DNA of 64,000 nt from an uncultured Phycisphaerales bacterium (GTDB lineage Bacteria > Planctomycetota > Phycisphaerae > Phycisphaerales > SM1A02), in assembly GCA_905480395.1 (NCBI GenBank), contig CAJQQE010000042.1, positions 27,108 to 91,107 of the forward strand, written 5' to 3'. The notes under the pieces were generated by a model. It saw nothing but the letters and a program-made list of their open reading frames with translations. It searched no databases and had not been told where the DNA came from. Position numbers and translations under genes: made by a program. Shown here piece by piece: positions 1-9,139 of this stretch; the stretch's first letter is position 1; every line of letters begins with the position of its first letter.

Positions 1-3000
1 CGCCAGCTCGAAAGTCCGAGCATCCATGGCGTCGGTCGCAGGGCGTGAATCAAGCGGCTCGATGAGCATTTCCACTTCTTCGATTTCTTCCGGAATTCCC
101 ACCAGAAGCAAGGCATTCGATCCCGGGGCAGGCACGATCTTGACCGCCATGACATCTCCCGTGACCGGGCTGGTCATGCTGGGAATCGCTTGCTGCAGCG
201 CGGTCGCAACGACCGCGGCGTCCGCAAACATTAAGGATCGCACCCGAACCGTCGGATCACCCATGACCGAGGAAGAGGCATCGAGGGTTCGAATGAGTTC
301 TTCCGCGACCGGCATGACTGAGTCTGGAGCCGAGATGATGATCGTGTTGGTCTTCCGATCCGCCGTGACGGTGAGCAGCCGCTCGATCTCGCGATCCCCC
401 CCGGGGGCGTACTCGATCAATCTCGCGACCAGAATCTCGCGAAGCATGGGGGCGAGTGATTCCGCGCTCGCTTGCGTGAGCCGGAACGTCCGCAGGCTGG
501 TGGTTGGAACCACCGGCCCGGACTCCAGCGATTCGATCACCGTTGAAACCCTGGCGAAGATCTCGGTCGGACCTGAAACCAGCAGCGTGTCGCTGACGGA
601 ATCCACGGTGATGGAGATCGAACTCGCGATGCCTTGCTCCCCTCCACCAAGATGGCCCTCGTCAGCAAGTTCCCGGAGCGTCTTCGCCGCAGCTTCCAAC
701 TCGAGGCTGGGGAGTTTCCACGTGCGGATCTCCGTTTCCGCGATGAGTTGCGTCTGGTCGAGTTGCTGGACCAGTTGCTCGAATCCGGCCATTCGTTGAA
801 TGGGGGCATCGACGATCAACGCATTCATCTGCGGGTTTGCCCGAACCACAACTTCGCGAGGTTGCTGGAGATCTGGCCGAGGTCGGCCTCGACTATCCCG
901 CGGCATCGGTGGCTCGGGGTACATCTGGTCGATCGTCTTCGCCAGATCTTCTGCCCGCGCGACCCGCAATGGGAAGATCCGGATCTCCCGACCTTCGGCA
1001 TCGAGCCGGTCCGCATCATTGAGATCAGACACGATGGTTCGAATCTCTTCGAGTAGGTCGGGGTGGGCCGCCACGATCAGCGCGTTGGTCGCCGAGTCAG
1101 CGCTAATCCGCACTGGCTTCGCCGCCTTCTCCTCATTTGATCGACGGTCGTAGGTTTGGCCGAGGGCCAGGGCGAGGTTCCCCGCGTCTGCGGTGCGAAC
1201 TTGAAGAATTCGAATGGGCGGAAGCGCTTCGTCCGCGGTGTCGATGGTGTCCACAATCTGGCGGATGATCTCATGCTCGCGAGGTTCGGCGGCGACCAGG
1301 ATGGCATTCACCTGCGGGAGCGCCTCGATCACCGGAGGCGGACCTCCGAGCGTTGCAATGGCGAGTTCATTCCCAAGCAATTCAGTGAGCATCTCGACCA
1401 CTTCGGTCGAATCAGAATGCTGGAGAGAAACCAGACGGACGTCGGGCGGCCTCACTTGAGTTGACTCAAGCTGCGCGACGACCTGACTGAATCGATTCAA
1501 TGATTCGTCCTCACCGACGGCAAGGATCGTCCCGTTAACCGCATCTACTTCGACCTCGACCGGCGTGAAGTCTGGATTTCCAGCGGTCTGCTCGTCGAAG
1601 AGTCGGATGGCCCGAGCGGAAATCTCGGCCGCATCCCCGGCGGAGATCTCGATGACCCGCAAAGCTCGACGCACCGGAACGGCTTCCAGATCAGCAAGGA
1701 TCTCTTCGATCTTTCCGAAGGTGAAGTCGTCACCGGCCACAATTAGAGTACGGCTGCGCGGCTCAAACTGAACCGTCACTTCGACCGCTTTTTCGCCATT
1801 CTCACCGGGCCGACTGAGCACGCCCTGTCCGGCAAGCATCTGGAGCGTGCTCGCAATCTGCGATCCTTCGCCGCGGACAACGCTCCAGGTCTTCAGCGAC
1901 GCCTGCGGGGGAAGCTCGATGCGGTCAAGTTGCTTCACCAACTCCTCGAAACTGACTTTGCGACCGCTCGGTGCCTCGATGATCAAAGTGTTGGTGCCGG
2001 CATCGGCGCTCACGAAGACCTCACGGGGTTGTCGAAGATGCGGAAGCGGGCGGCCTCGGGTGTCGAGGGGCATGGGCGGCTCGGGATAGAGCGTGCCGAG
2101 CGCTTTGGCCAGATCCACCGCTCGGGCAAGCCGCAACGGGAAGATCATGGTCTCTCGTTCCGCTTCGGTCTCGGTGTTTCGATTCAACGACTCGACGAAT
2201 TCTCTCATCTCCCCGAAGACCGCCTCGTGCGCTGTGACCACAAGCGTATTGGTTGCGGCGTCCGCTTCGACCCGGACCGGCTGTTCACGACGCAGGTCAT
2301 TGGACCGGGCGTCGTACCGCGAGGTCAGCAACCGGGCAATCTGCGTGGCGTCGCTGGCCGCAAGTTGCAGCATCCGGAGAGGCGGCATGTCAGTCGGCTC
2401 AAAGACGTCGAGTTCGCGAACGAACGCTTCGATCGATTTGACCTGGGCGGCGTCACCTCGGACCCACAGACTATTGGTTGGTGTGATGACTTCAATGGTA
2501 GGCGGCGCGATCATTCGACCGTCACCGACCTCAACCGTCGTTTCGATCATGGTCCGAAGTGGTGCCAGAATCTCAGAAGCCTTGGCCTGCCGAATCGTGA
2601 TCATCCGACTCACCGGGGTTGGCGGAAGCAGTCGCCTTGCTTCAGACAGGGAACGTTCGAAAGCTTGCACCGATTTCGTCGATCCCATCACCTCGAAGAC
2701 GCCCGCGGCGGCATCGACAGAGACTTCGGGCTTTGGCAGGTCGCCCGCGGCGAGAAGGCTCGCTTGTCGATCAAACGCCGCCATCGTCCGTTCCAACAAA
2801 ACGGTGGCGTCACTGGTACCGAGGGGAATCACGCGATACGTCACATCTCCAGGCTGCGGACGATCTAAAGTCGTCAACAGGGTGTCGATGGTCGCGAACT
2901 GATCGGGCGACGCGGTGACGACAAGGAGACCCAGTGCATCGATCGCCTCAAAAGTAGGCGGCGTGAATGGGCTTCCGTCACGGGGTTTCAGCATGGACCG

Positions 3001-4614
3001 CGAGAGTGTCGACATCGAATTCACCAAACGGCTCGGCGCGGTTGATGCCACGGTGAACTGACGCACCATCGTCTTGGCTTCGACTGTCGCTTCCGCAGAG
3101 GCGAGCGATTGCTCGAAGACATCGAGGGCCTGCTTCGAGCCTTCGATCACCAGCCGACGAGAAGGCGAATCAAAATCCGATTCCACGTTCATCGAAGGCT
3201 GACCAGCGGTGGCCGCCTCGAACATCCGCGTCGCCCGAGCCACCGCGATGGCGGGGTCGGACGCATTGACCATGAGGTAACGAACCTGCCGATCGACGCG
3301 ACCGGGCTGATCGATGAGCGCGATGGTCTTTCGAACGGAATCGAGGTCCCCCGCCGGGCCTGCTGCGACCAGGCTTTGGCCATCGGGGCCAGGCACCAAC
3401 TTGACCACCGCCGTCTGCCGGGGTGTAAAGACTGCCTGACAGGCCTGAATCGCCGATTCTGGCGATGCGTGATTGAGCGAAAGCAAGACGACGGTCGCCG
3501 CGCCGGGATCATTCGCCGCCCCACCCCGCTCAAGGTCAGCAAGGAATCTGGCCGCCTGCTCGACCAATACCGCATCTGCAGAAATAGTCAGGCGATTGGT
3601 TTCTTGAAGTTCGACGTAGGTCGGCTGCTGTTCCTTGGGGAGGCCCCCAAAGAGCGCATCGAGTTTGGACCGAGCGTCGCGGGCGGTGATGCGATCGAGT
3701 TGAATAGTCCGCATCGACATCATCGAACTGATCTTCTCGGAGTCAAGAAGGTCGATGGCGCCACGAAGCCGTTCAAGCCGTCGCGGCGTACCTCTCGCGA
3801 TGATCGAATTAGTTCGATCGTCGGCGGTAATCCGAAAGCCGACGGGCATCACGTCTTCTTCGACCTGGACCTTCGTTTTCCCCCGAGTCACGGTCTTGAT
3901 CACTCGCTCGCTCATGAGTTTCAGGAGCGTCGGGAGTAGCTCGGTGGCGTTCGCATACTTGAGCGAGATCTGCTCGACCACGTTCTCCATGTCTTCACGA
4001 TCAAGTTCGTCGATGATGAGCTGAATGCGACGAACGTTTGCAGCCGTCTCGACGAGGAGTAGCGAGTTCTGCTCGGGCAGCGCCACGACCATTCCGTATT
4101 CGGCCACCATCTCTTTCAACTGCTCGGAAACATTCGCGGCCGTGGCATTGACCAGCGGTACGATCAGGGTCACCAGCGTGTCAGCCGTGAGGTCGTCCGG
4201 AAGGTTACCGACGAAAGTCGGAATGTTTTCTTTCTTGATCTGCGAGAGTTCTTCCAGAACCAGTCGGCCATCTTCGTCACGAAGTACGAGACCGCGGGTC
4301 TGCAGAAGCAGGTTCAACGTCTCAAGCGCTTTCGGAAGCGGATACGGCGCCGGGTTGATGTAGTCGACCGTTCCATCCGGCACGTCCGCATCTCGAACGA
4401 TGGGTAGGCCGGTGACCCGGGAGAAGTAATCAAGTACCTGGTCCCATGTCTGGTTCTTAAAATTGAACCTGACCTGAGGCACACCTTGCTCATCAAGAAC
4501 CGGGCGGGGCGGTTCGCCGTCCTCCTGCGAGTACGCCGATGGCGTACTTGCAAAGAGGCCGATCGAGGCCGTTACCAACATGGTCCACCGAGCACACATT
4601 CGGATCGTCTTCAT
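1..4614 (-). CDS. gspD: Type II secretion secretin-like protein GspD, giant, partial (3' end outside window)
   Basis: The reading frame is open from the ATG at 4614 to the left edge, at least 1538 residues. A signal peptide ending near SAYSQ opens the protein, then a short STN-like N-domain (about residues 45-100), then at least 18 tandem modules resembling secretin N1 domains. Each module has a pattern like LKYANATELLPTLL followed about 40 residues later by TNSIIARG-type strands and a helix ending in LD. No secretin pore domain is reached before the edge, so assignment as the outer-membrane channel rests on the N-domains and on being last in a gspF-M operon. Ordinary GspD has three or four N-domains, so this is greatly expanded. 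A 247-base leader separates it from gspM. Alternatively it is a periplasmic scaffold of N-domains without a pore. Confidence 0.82.
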   Translation of the reverse strand, partial: MKTIRMCARWTMLVTASIGLFASTPSAYSQEDGEPPRPVLDEQGVPQVRFNFKNQTWDQVLDYFSRVTGLPIVRDADVPDGTVDYINPAPYPLPKALETLNLLLQTRGLVLRDEDGRLVLEELSQIKKENIPTFVGNLPDDLTADTLVTLIVPLVNATAANVSEQLKEMVAEYGMVVALPEQNSLLLVETAANVRRIQLIIDELDREDMENVVEQISLKYANATELLPTLLKLMSERVIKTVTRGKTKVQVEEDVMPVGFRITADDRTNSIIARGTPRRLERLRGAIDLLDSEKISSMMSMRTIQLDRITARDARSKLDALFGGLPKEQQPTYVELQETNRLTISADAVLVEQAARFLADLERGGAANDPGAATVVLLSLNHASPESAIQACQAVFTPRQTAVVKLVPGPDGQSLVAAGPAGDLDSVRKTIALIDQPGRVDRQVRYLMVNASDPAIAVARATRMFEAATAGQPSMNVESDFDSPSRRLVIEGSKQALDVFEQSLASAEATVEAKTMVRQFTVASTAPSRLVNSMSTLSRSMLKPRDGSPFTPPTFEAIDALGLLVVTASPDQFATIDTLLTTLDRPQPGDVTYRVIPLGTSDATVLLERTMAAFDRQASLLAAGDLPKPEVSVDAAAGVFEVMGSTKSVQAFERSLSEARRLLPPTPVSRMITIRQAKASEILAPLRTMIETTVEVGDGRMIAPPTIEVITPTNSLWVRGDAAQVKSIEAFVRELDVFEPTDMPPLRMLQLAASDATQIARLLTSRYDARSNDLRREQPVRVEADAATNTLVVTAHEAVFGEMREFVESLNRNTETEAERETMIFPLRLARAVDLAKALGTLYPEPPMPLDTRGRPLPHLRQPREVFVSADAGTNTLIIEAPSGRKVSFEELVKQLDRIELPPQASLKTWSVVRGEGSQIASTLQMLAGQGVLSRPGENGEKAVEVTVQFEPRSRTLIVAGDDFTFGKIEEILADLEAVPVRRALRVIEISAGDAAEISARAIRLFDEQTAGNPDFTPVEVEVDAVNGTILAVGEDESLNRFSQVVAQLESTQVRPPDVRLVSLQHSDSTEVVEMLTELLGNELAIATLGGPPPVIEALPQVNAILVAAEPREHEIIRQIVDTIDTADEALPPIRILQVRTADAGNLALALGQTYDRRSNEEKAAKPVRISADSATNALIVAAHPDLLEEIRTIVSDLNDADRLDAEGREIRIFPLRVARAEDLAKTIDQMYPEPPMPRDSRGRPRPDLQQPREVVVRANPQMNALIVDAPIQRMAGFEQLVQQLDQTQLIAETEIRTWKLPSLELEAAAKTLRELADEGHLGGGEQGIASSISITVDSVSDTLLVSGPTEIFARVSTVIESLESGPVVPTTSLRTFRLTQASAESLAPMLREILVARLIEYAPGGDREIERLLTVTADRKTNTIIISAPDSVMPVAEELIRTLDASSSVMGDPTVRVRSLMFADAAVVATALQQAIPSMTSPVTGDVMAVKIVPAPGSNALLLVGIPEEIEEVEMLIEPLDSRPATDAMDARTFELA
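58..1221 (-). repeat. Internal super-repeat copy 2 in GspD (five N1-like modules)
   Basis: Residues about 1132-1519 repeat the preceding block: PPIRILQV at the start, YPEPPMP with RGRP and QPREV, then IRTW. A further module starts at the left edge, so a third copy may lie outside the window. Confidence 0.72.
1222..2385 (-). repeat. Internal super-repeat copy 1 in GspD (five N1-like modules)
   Basis: Residues about 744-1131 of the GspD-like protein form a block of five modules that is repeated immediately downstream. The two blocks share landmarks in the same order: PPLRMLQL at the start, a YPEPPMP motif with RGRP and QPREV after it, then an LKTW strand. The offset between copies is 1164-1167 bases, about 388 residues, at two independent landmarks. 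The similarity is at protein level and the DNA has diverged. Confidence 0.75.
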
Positions 4615-4716
4615 ATTCTGGCTCCAGCGGATCTGGACCCCGGTCTCCGACCGGTTGACGAGCATCCATATCCGTCGTTCCGTACCGCCGAAGCGGTCAT
4701 CCACCCCAACCCAAGA

Positions 4717-4735
4717 CCTGGGACTCCTTCCCAGG
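4717..4735 (-). other. Short hairpin in the gspM-gspD intergenic leader
   Basis: The 247-base gap between gspM and gspD holds a perfect 7-bp inverted repeat (CCTGGGA and TCCCAGG, 5-base loop) about 100 bases before the gspD ATG. There is no T-tract, so it is not a classical terminator. It may be an attenuator, mRNA structure or chance. I see no other feature in this gap, which could also hold a separate gspD promoter. Confidence 0.3.
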
Positions 4736-4861
4736 CGATCGAGGCGTCACAACAAGAAATCACTGTCTACCCAAGATATAGCGGTCATGGTACCCACCGA
4801 CCACCATCCATCGTGGTTCTAACCTCAAAAATCGTCCGTTCTTGAATCAGGAATCCTGTTT

Positions 4862-5848
4862 TCAGGGAAGCGGACGATCCAGAGTCGAACCGACCAGCAC
4901 TCTGAAGGTTTCGTCCCCAACTCGAAAGCTGGCGATGTCGCCGGTCGCGGATTCCAGTTGCAGGACGATCTTCCTGCCGATTCGTCTCTCTTCAGCTAAC
5001 CGCAATTCAATGGTCTCTCCGCTCTTGATTTGCCGAAGCCAGGCTTCGGTGCCGTCCGGCCCTTCCATAATGCCGGTGAGTAACCAGCCCGACCGAGGAT
5101 CGACGGTGATGACGGGCACCACCGGAATGACCGCAGCGGGTTCGGGGGGGATCACTGGCACCTCCGGAAGCGAGAAAGGATTGGCGGCCACGAGGGCCCC
5201 GTACCGCGATTGTGGCCGACGCGCTGAAGGCGGACGTTGATCCAGTTCGCCGTCACCGGCGAGGCCAGGTATGAAGAGCGTCGCGACTCTCACGGCGATC
5301 GCGATCGATCGCCCTTCTCGATCAGGATCGAGTCTCACCTGCTCGATCCGCTTCAACCATGGCGCGGCATCGAGTTCATGCAGGAATCGAACCACGGCTT
5401 CAATCGAGCCGACCCCGTTGACGTTCGCCCGCACCAGTACAAAATCTGGCTCGTCGCGAAAGGCTCGCTCGTTTCCAGATCTTGAAAACTCGCGAGCCGC
5501 CGGGGTCGCAACCACCGCGGCCCCGACCGTAGACACACTGGCTCCGCGGACGCCAACTGATTCGGCGAGCATCGCTAAGCGTCGTCGCAGATCACTGTCG
5601 ACGGATTCCAACTGTGAACCAAGTGAACGATCGATCACCATCGCAAGCCGCTGGTCTAACGCCGGCCGCTCCTTCCGTTCGCCTCGAACGGTCAAGAGAA
5701 CATTTCGATAGAGATCGATCTTTCGAACCACCTCGTCGCGATCCCCGTCGAGCCTGCCGGAACCGACTCCCCAGCCAAGAATGCCGCCGCCTGCCAGCAC
5801 CCCGATCACCGTCGAGATGAACACCAATTTTCGCTGCCGCCGATTCAC
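4862..5848 (-). CDS. gspM: GspM/PilO-like inner-membrane protein with a C-terminal GspC/PilP-like domain
   Basis: This 328-residue protein has one N-terminal membrane segment (about residues 8-30, GVLAGGGILGWGVGSG), then a coiled-coil and ferredoxin-like region typical of GspM/PilO (about 35-200). After a proline-rich linker with an AANPF motif (about 225-255) comes a beta-rich domain, GWLLTGIM to FRVLVG, that resembles the GspC homology region or PilP. It starts with GTG at 5848, overlapping the gspL stop as GTGA, so the two are probably translationally coupled. The assembly platform would be formed with GspL and GspF. GspM position is well supported by synteny; the GspC-like identity of the C-terminus is inference from pattern and from the lack of a separate gspC here. 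Confidence 0.78.
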   Translation of the reverse strand: MNRRQRKLVFISTVIGVLAGGGILGWGVGSGRLDGDRDEVVRKIDLYRNVLLTVRGERKERPALDQRLAMVIDRSLGSQLESVDSDLRRRLAMLAESVGVRGASVSTVGAAVVATPAAREFSRSGNERAFRDEPDFVLVRANVNGVGSIEAVVRFLHELDAAPWLKRIEQVRLDPDREGRSIAIAVRVATLFIPGLAGDGELDQRPPSARRPQSRYGALVAANPFSLPEVPVIPPEPAAVIPVVPVITVDPRSGWLLTGIMEGPDGTEAWLRQIKSGETIELRLAEERRIGRKIVLQLESATGDIASFRVGDETFRVLVGSTLDRPLP

Positions 5849-7350
5849 GCGCCACCTCCCGACTCGACGTCGGACTCAGCATCAGACATCGGTTCGGATT
5901 CGGACTCAACAGGACCAGGATCAACCACCTTCGTCCGCATCGAGAACCCGAAGGGATAGGGCAGTCGCCGTCCGCCCTCGGCGTCCGCACCGGTTGTCCG
6001 TAACACATACCGATCGTCTGCCACCAACACACCCCGGACCTCGGCAGCGGCATCGCGGCTCTGAGACTCGCCCTCGACAATGATCCGGACGTTCGGATCC
6101 ACCACGAACTTCTTCTCTGAGGTGAACGCCACGCGCTCGTCTTCTAGGAACCCTCCGAATTCATCAAGAACCGTCCCGCCCCTTTCAATACCCGGTGCGG
6201 CGACGACCAACAGATGCTCCAGCCACGCGGGCCGAACCGATGCCCAAGCGTCGAGATGATCAGCGCGAAGGACATCCCGCTTGAATCGGAGATGCTCGTC
6301 CTTCCCAACCCTTGCCTTGCTCAGAAGGTCGGCCGACTCCGAGCGAATCGCGTCGAGCTGCGACTGGCCGATGGTCCAACCGATGCCCGCCACCACCAGC
6401 GCCAGCCCCGCAATTCCCAGCGTCTTCTGGCGAAACTTCGCAGCGCGATCCGGCGTCCGCCGCGGAGCCGCGAGGTCGACCTGGCGATCGGTCGCCGTTG
6501 GAAGCAGAAGTCCGACCAGCGGCCACACCCCACGCATGTCCACATTGGTCTGCACTCGCCGGTCGCCGATGAACCGCTGCGTCGTGAGCCCGGTGGCCTC
6601 GGAAATTCGCCCGATGGAATCTGCGATCTGCTCACCACCAAGAACCAAGAGCATCGGGGATTCGATGTCGCCCGCAGAAACGCGATAACTCAACCAGCTT
6701 CGTCGGATCTCTGGGACCAGTTCGTCCGCGGTAGGCGGCCCACCACCGACCGCGTCCAAGGCAACGCCTCGGGACCACTTGAGAATTCCATGCTCGACCA
6801 AACCGAGTTCGAGACCTTCCCCGGTCACATCGAGAAACAAGGTCGGGTCTACCGGATCGGCCAGGCGCATCGCACCATGGCAACGAGGGGCGATGCGGGC
6901 GACCTTCAGGCCCGCGGCATCGGCAATCGCGTGGATTCGTTCTATTTCCCGCCGCGGCACCGCGACCGCCTCGACCACGAAGCCATCGGCGGTCCGCTCA
7001 ATGATCGAGAAATCGATCACCGCATCTTCTGCGTCGATCGGCAATTCCCGTTCGACCGCGATTTGGACCATTTCCGGAAGTTCGTCCGGATCATCCGTGG
7101 GAAGTTCAAGCCGCTTGAAACTCGTCATCGATCGGTCGAGCGCGAAGACCGCCGGACCGACTCCCAATCCAGCGCGTCCCATGGCCGCACCGAGCGCGGC
7201 GCCAATCGCCGCGGCGTCATCGGACGCCACGGAATCGGGAATCGCTTCGAAGACCGTGGCGGCCAACGAGGTTCGACGCCCGGGACGAATCTTCGCCGCG
7301 CGGAGGGCGCGGTGTCCGACATCGACGGCGAGTTGAATCTTCCGAGCCAT
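5845..7350 (-). CDS. gspL: GspL/PilM-like type II secretion inner-membrane protein
   Basis: The 501-residue protein has an N-terminal actin-like ATPase fold of the PilM/GspL family (starting MARKIQLAVDVGHRALRAAK, about residues 1-290), a single membrane segment (about 312-332, TLGIAGLALVVAGIGWTIG) and a PilN-like periplasmic ferredoxin-type region. It thus looks like PilM and PilN joined, as in GspL. Its cytoplasmic part would recruit the GspE ATPase, which is not encoded in this window. The C-terminus ends in an acidic, Glu/Ser-rich stretch. An AAAGG-type ribosome site precedes the ATG. A 49-base gap separates it from gspK upstream. Confidence 0.88.
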   Translation of the reverse strand: MARKIQLAVDVGHRALRAAKIRPGRRTSLAATVFEAIPDSVASDDAAAIGAALGAAMGRAGLGVGPAVFALDRSMTSFKRLELPTDDPDELPEMVQIAVERELPIDAEDAVIDFSIIERTADGFVVEAVAVPRREIERIHAIADAAGLKVARIAPRCHGAMRLADPVDPTLFLDVTGEGLELGLVEHGILKWSRGVALDAVGGGPPTADELVPEIRRSWLSYRVSAGDIESPMLLVLGGEQIADSIGRISEATGLTTQRFIGDRRVQTNVDMRGVWPLVGLLLPTATDRQVDLAAPRRTPDRAAKFRQKTLGIAGLALVVAGIGWTIGQSQLDAIRSESADLLSKARVGKDEHLRFKRDVLRADHLDAWASVRPAWLEHLLVVAAPGIERGGTVLDEFGGFLEDERVAFTSEKKFVVDPNVRIIVEGESQSRDAAAEVRGVLVADDRYVLRTTGADAEGGRRLPYPFGFSMRTKVVDPGPVESESEPMSDAESDVESGGGA

Positions 7351-7399
7351 GCGTCACGCCTTTCTTGGCCCGCCCCAGCGACGGAAACCTGAACCGATC

Positions 7400-9139
7400 C
7401 TACCGACCTTCGGTGGCCGGCCGCCATCGTCCACCCGGACCGCGGTCTCTGGAGACTCCGCCGGATCCAACCGGCTCCGCATCACCAGCGTTGGGGGCGA
7501 AGAGTGATTTCTCGGCGTCGAAGAGATTCGAATCCTCAAACGGCGACGCGACCTCGCCGAAGAGGGACCCTTCCTCAAACAACGAGGGCTCCTCATCGAA
7601 GAGCGATGGTGATTCATCGAATAGCGACGACGACTCAAAAAGGTCGCCTTCCTCGCTGATTCCCGGACTCCCATCACCGGGGGAAGACCCATTCAGATCG
7701 CCCGCGGGCTGGCCGTCCGAATCGTCGGACCCGGCCGCCATGAGCTTCGCCACAAGCTCCAGCATCGTGACATCCCGTAACTCAACCACCCGAGGGGGGA
7801 CCGATCCACAATCGAAGACCACTTCCCAGACGGTGGGGTGCTCCAGCGATTCGCCCACGTCGCCGTCTCGAACGAGCCCAACTGCAAGGGTCACTCGCCA
7901 GAGCAGAGACCGGGTGGTGATCCGAGGCGCGATTTCATCCCATTCTGTGGCGTCAACCAGCCCCTCGACGACCGGCCAGACTCGATCGAAGCGGCGATTC
8001 GCCGGGACCGATTCCCGTCTCGCCACGATCGCGGCGGCCAATTCAGGCCCGATGCCGCGAATCCCCAAGAGCGCGGGCGTGCTGGCGGTATTGATATCAA
8101 GCAGTCCGTTCCGCCAACCGCTCGAGGAATCAGTGACTGAGTCATACGCCACACCGAGATCACCGAGCCCCAATGACTGGACCGATCGAAGTCGCGACAG
8201 TAATCCATCGCCCTCTGAGTCGGCGGTCGGCGGCCCGGCCTCGCGCTCTGCACCGTCAGAATCAATCGGGACTTCGTTGATGATGCCTTCGGAATTCTCC
8301 GGGGCATCTCCGTCGGGCGGCGACTCTGATTGGAGAAACTTCTCCAGCAGCGCCGCCGTATCTCGGCCTTCGATTGCCAGCGACTCGACGTCTTCGGAAG
8401 TCGCAGCCCCGTCCACCAGCCGCGGCGAACCATCGCGGCGAACGTCCGGCTCGAATGCATTCACGGTGAGAAGATCGGCCAGCCCACGGACCTCGGCCCC
8501 CAGATCGGCATCGAGCCTGGTCAGTATGCGATCGCCGGATGTCCCCTCGTCAGAATCGACTTGCGAGAGAATTGAAATCTCATCCAGTGGGCCATGCATT
8601 CGACTCGGGCTGAACGAAACGTCTCCAACCAATGAGAGGAGATCGTGCACGGAATCAAATCGGCCGCCGGGCCTCGCGGTCCGCGCCGCAATCACCGTTC
8701 TTGCTTCTTCGATATTCAGGTACCCAGTATCCGCCAGCGATTCCGCGTCGACAAGATTAAGGTCGAGCCGCCCTGCCTCCGCCACCAAGATTGTCCCACC
8801 CGGCCCCGTCGGAAGTATGCGAGCGATGGCAACGCCCGACCCTATTCCGTCGTCCAATTCGAAGAGTTCAATGGTCTCGGGTAATCGAGGGGTCTCACCG
8901 CGCAACATCAAAGCCCGCGCTCGGGACAGCTCTACGGCCACCGCCCGGATGGCGCTCCGACCAAGTAATCGTGACTGTTCGAGATCCGCCGCCGCGCCGA
9001 GTACCGCGACCTCCGAACGCACCAAGTGAATCACACCGAGGGCCAGCAGCATGATCCCCATGCCGACCAGCAAGACGGCGGCGAGGGCCACGCCTCGGGG
9101 GCTTCGGTCCTTCGGTGGTGATTGGAATTTTCGAATCAT
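7400..9139 (-). CDS. gspK: GspK minor pseudopilin with acidic repeated C-terminal tail
   Basis: The 579-residue protein starts with a short prepilin leader ending PRG, then VALAAVLLVGMG as the hydrophobic helix. It has no glutamate at position +5, which is the GspK hallmark. A helix-hairpin-helix segment (DINTASTPALLGIRGIGPELA, about residues 347-367) lies in the GspK domain. GspK caps the pseudopilus tip with GspI and GspJ. It is nearly twice the usual GspK length. The extra part is largely an Asp/Glu/Ser-rich insert in the middle (about 275-320) and a C-terminal tail with repeated SLFDE/SLFEE motifs (about 505-555). The ATG overlaps the gspJ stop as ATGA. Confidence 0.9.
   Translation of the reverse strand: MIRKFQSPPKDRSPRGVALAAVLLVGMGIMLLALGVIHLVRSEVAVLGAAADLEQSRLLGRSAIRAVAVELSRARALMLRGETPRLPETIELFELDDGIGSGVAIARILPTGPGGTILVAEAGRLDLNLVDAESLADTGYLNIEEARTVIAARTARPGGRFDSVHDLLSLVGDVSFSPSRMHGPLDEISILSQVDSDEGTSGDRILTRLDADLGAEVRGLADLLTVNAFEPDVRRDGSPRLVDGAATSEDVESLAIEGRDTAALLEKFLQSESPPDGDAPENSEGIINEVPIDSDGAEREAGPPTADSEGDGLLSRLRSVQSLGLGDLGVAYDSVTDSSSGWRNGLLDINTASTPALLGIRGIGPELAAAIVARRESVPANRRFDRVWPVVEGLVDATEWDEIAPRITTRSLLWRVTLAVGLVRDGDVGESLEHPTVWEVVFDCGSVPPRVVELRDVTMLELVAKLMAAGSDDSDGQPAGDLNGSSPGDGSPGISEEGDLFESSSLFDESPSLFDEEPSLFEEGSLFGEVASPFEDSNLFDAEKSLFAPNAGDAEPVGSGGVSRDRGPGGRWRPATEGR

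Noticed and set aside
26..799. Long plus-strand open frames at 26-799, 1930-2902 and 3109-3939
   Set aside because: They lie antisense to the giant gspD frame, which shows a signal peptide and repeated domain structure; these are high-GC shadow frames without family features.
4530..4548. 8-bp palindrome agtacgcc-gat-ggcgtact
   Set aside because: It falls inside the gspD signal-peptide coding region and can be explained by codon choice; no evidence for a regulatory role.
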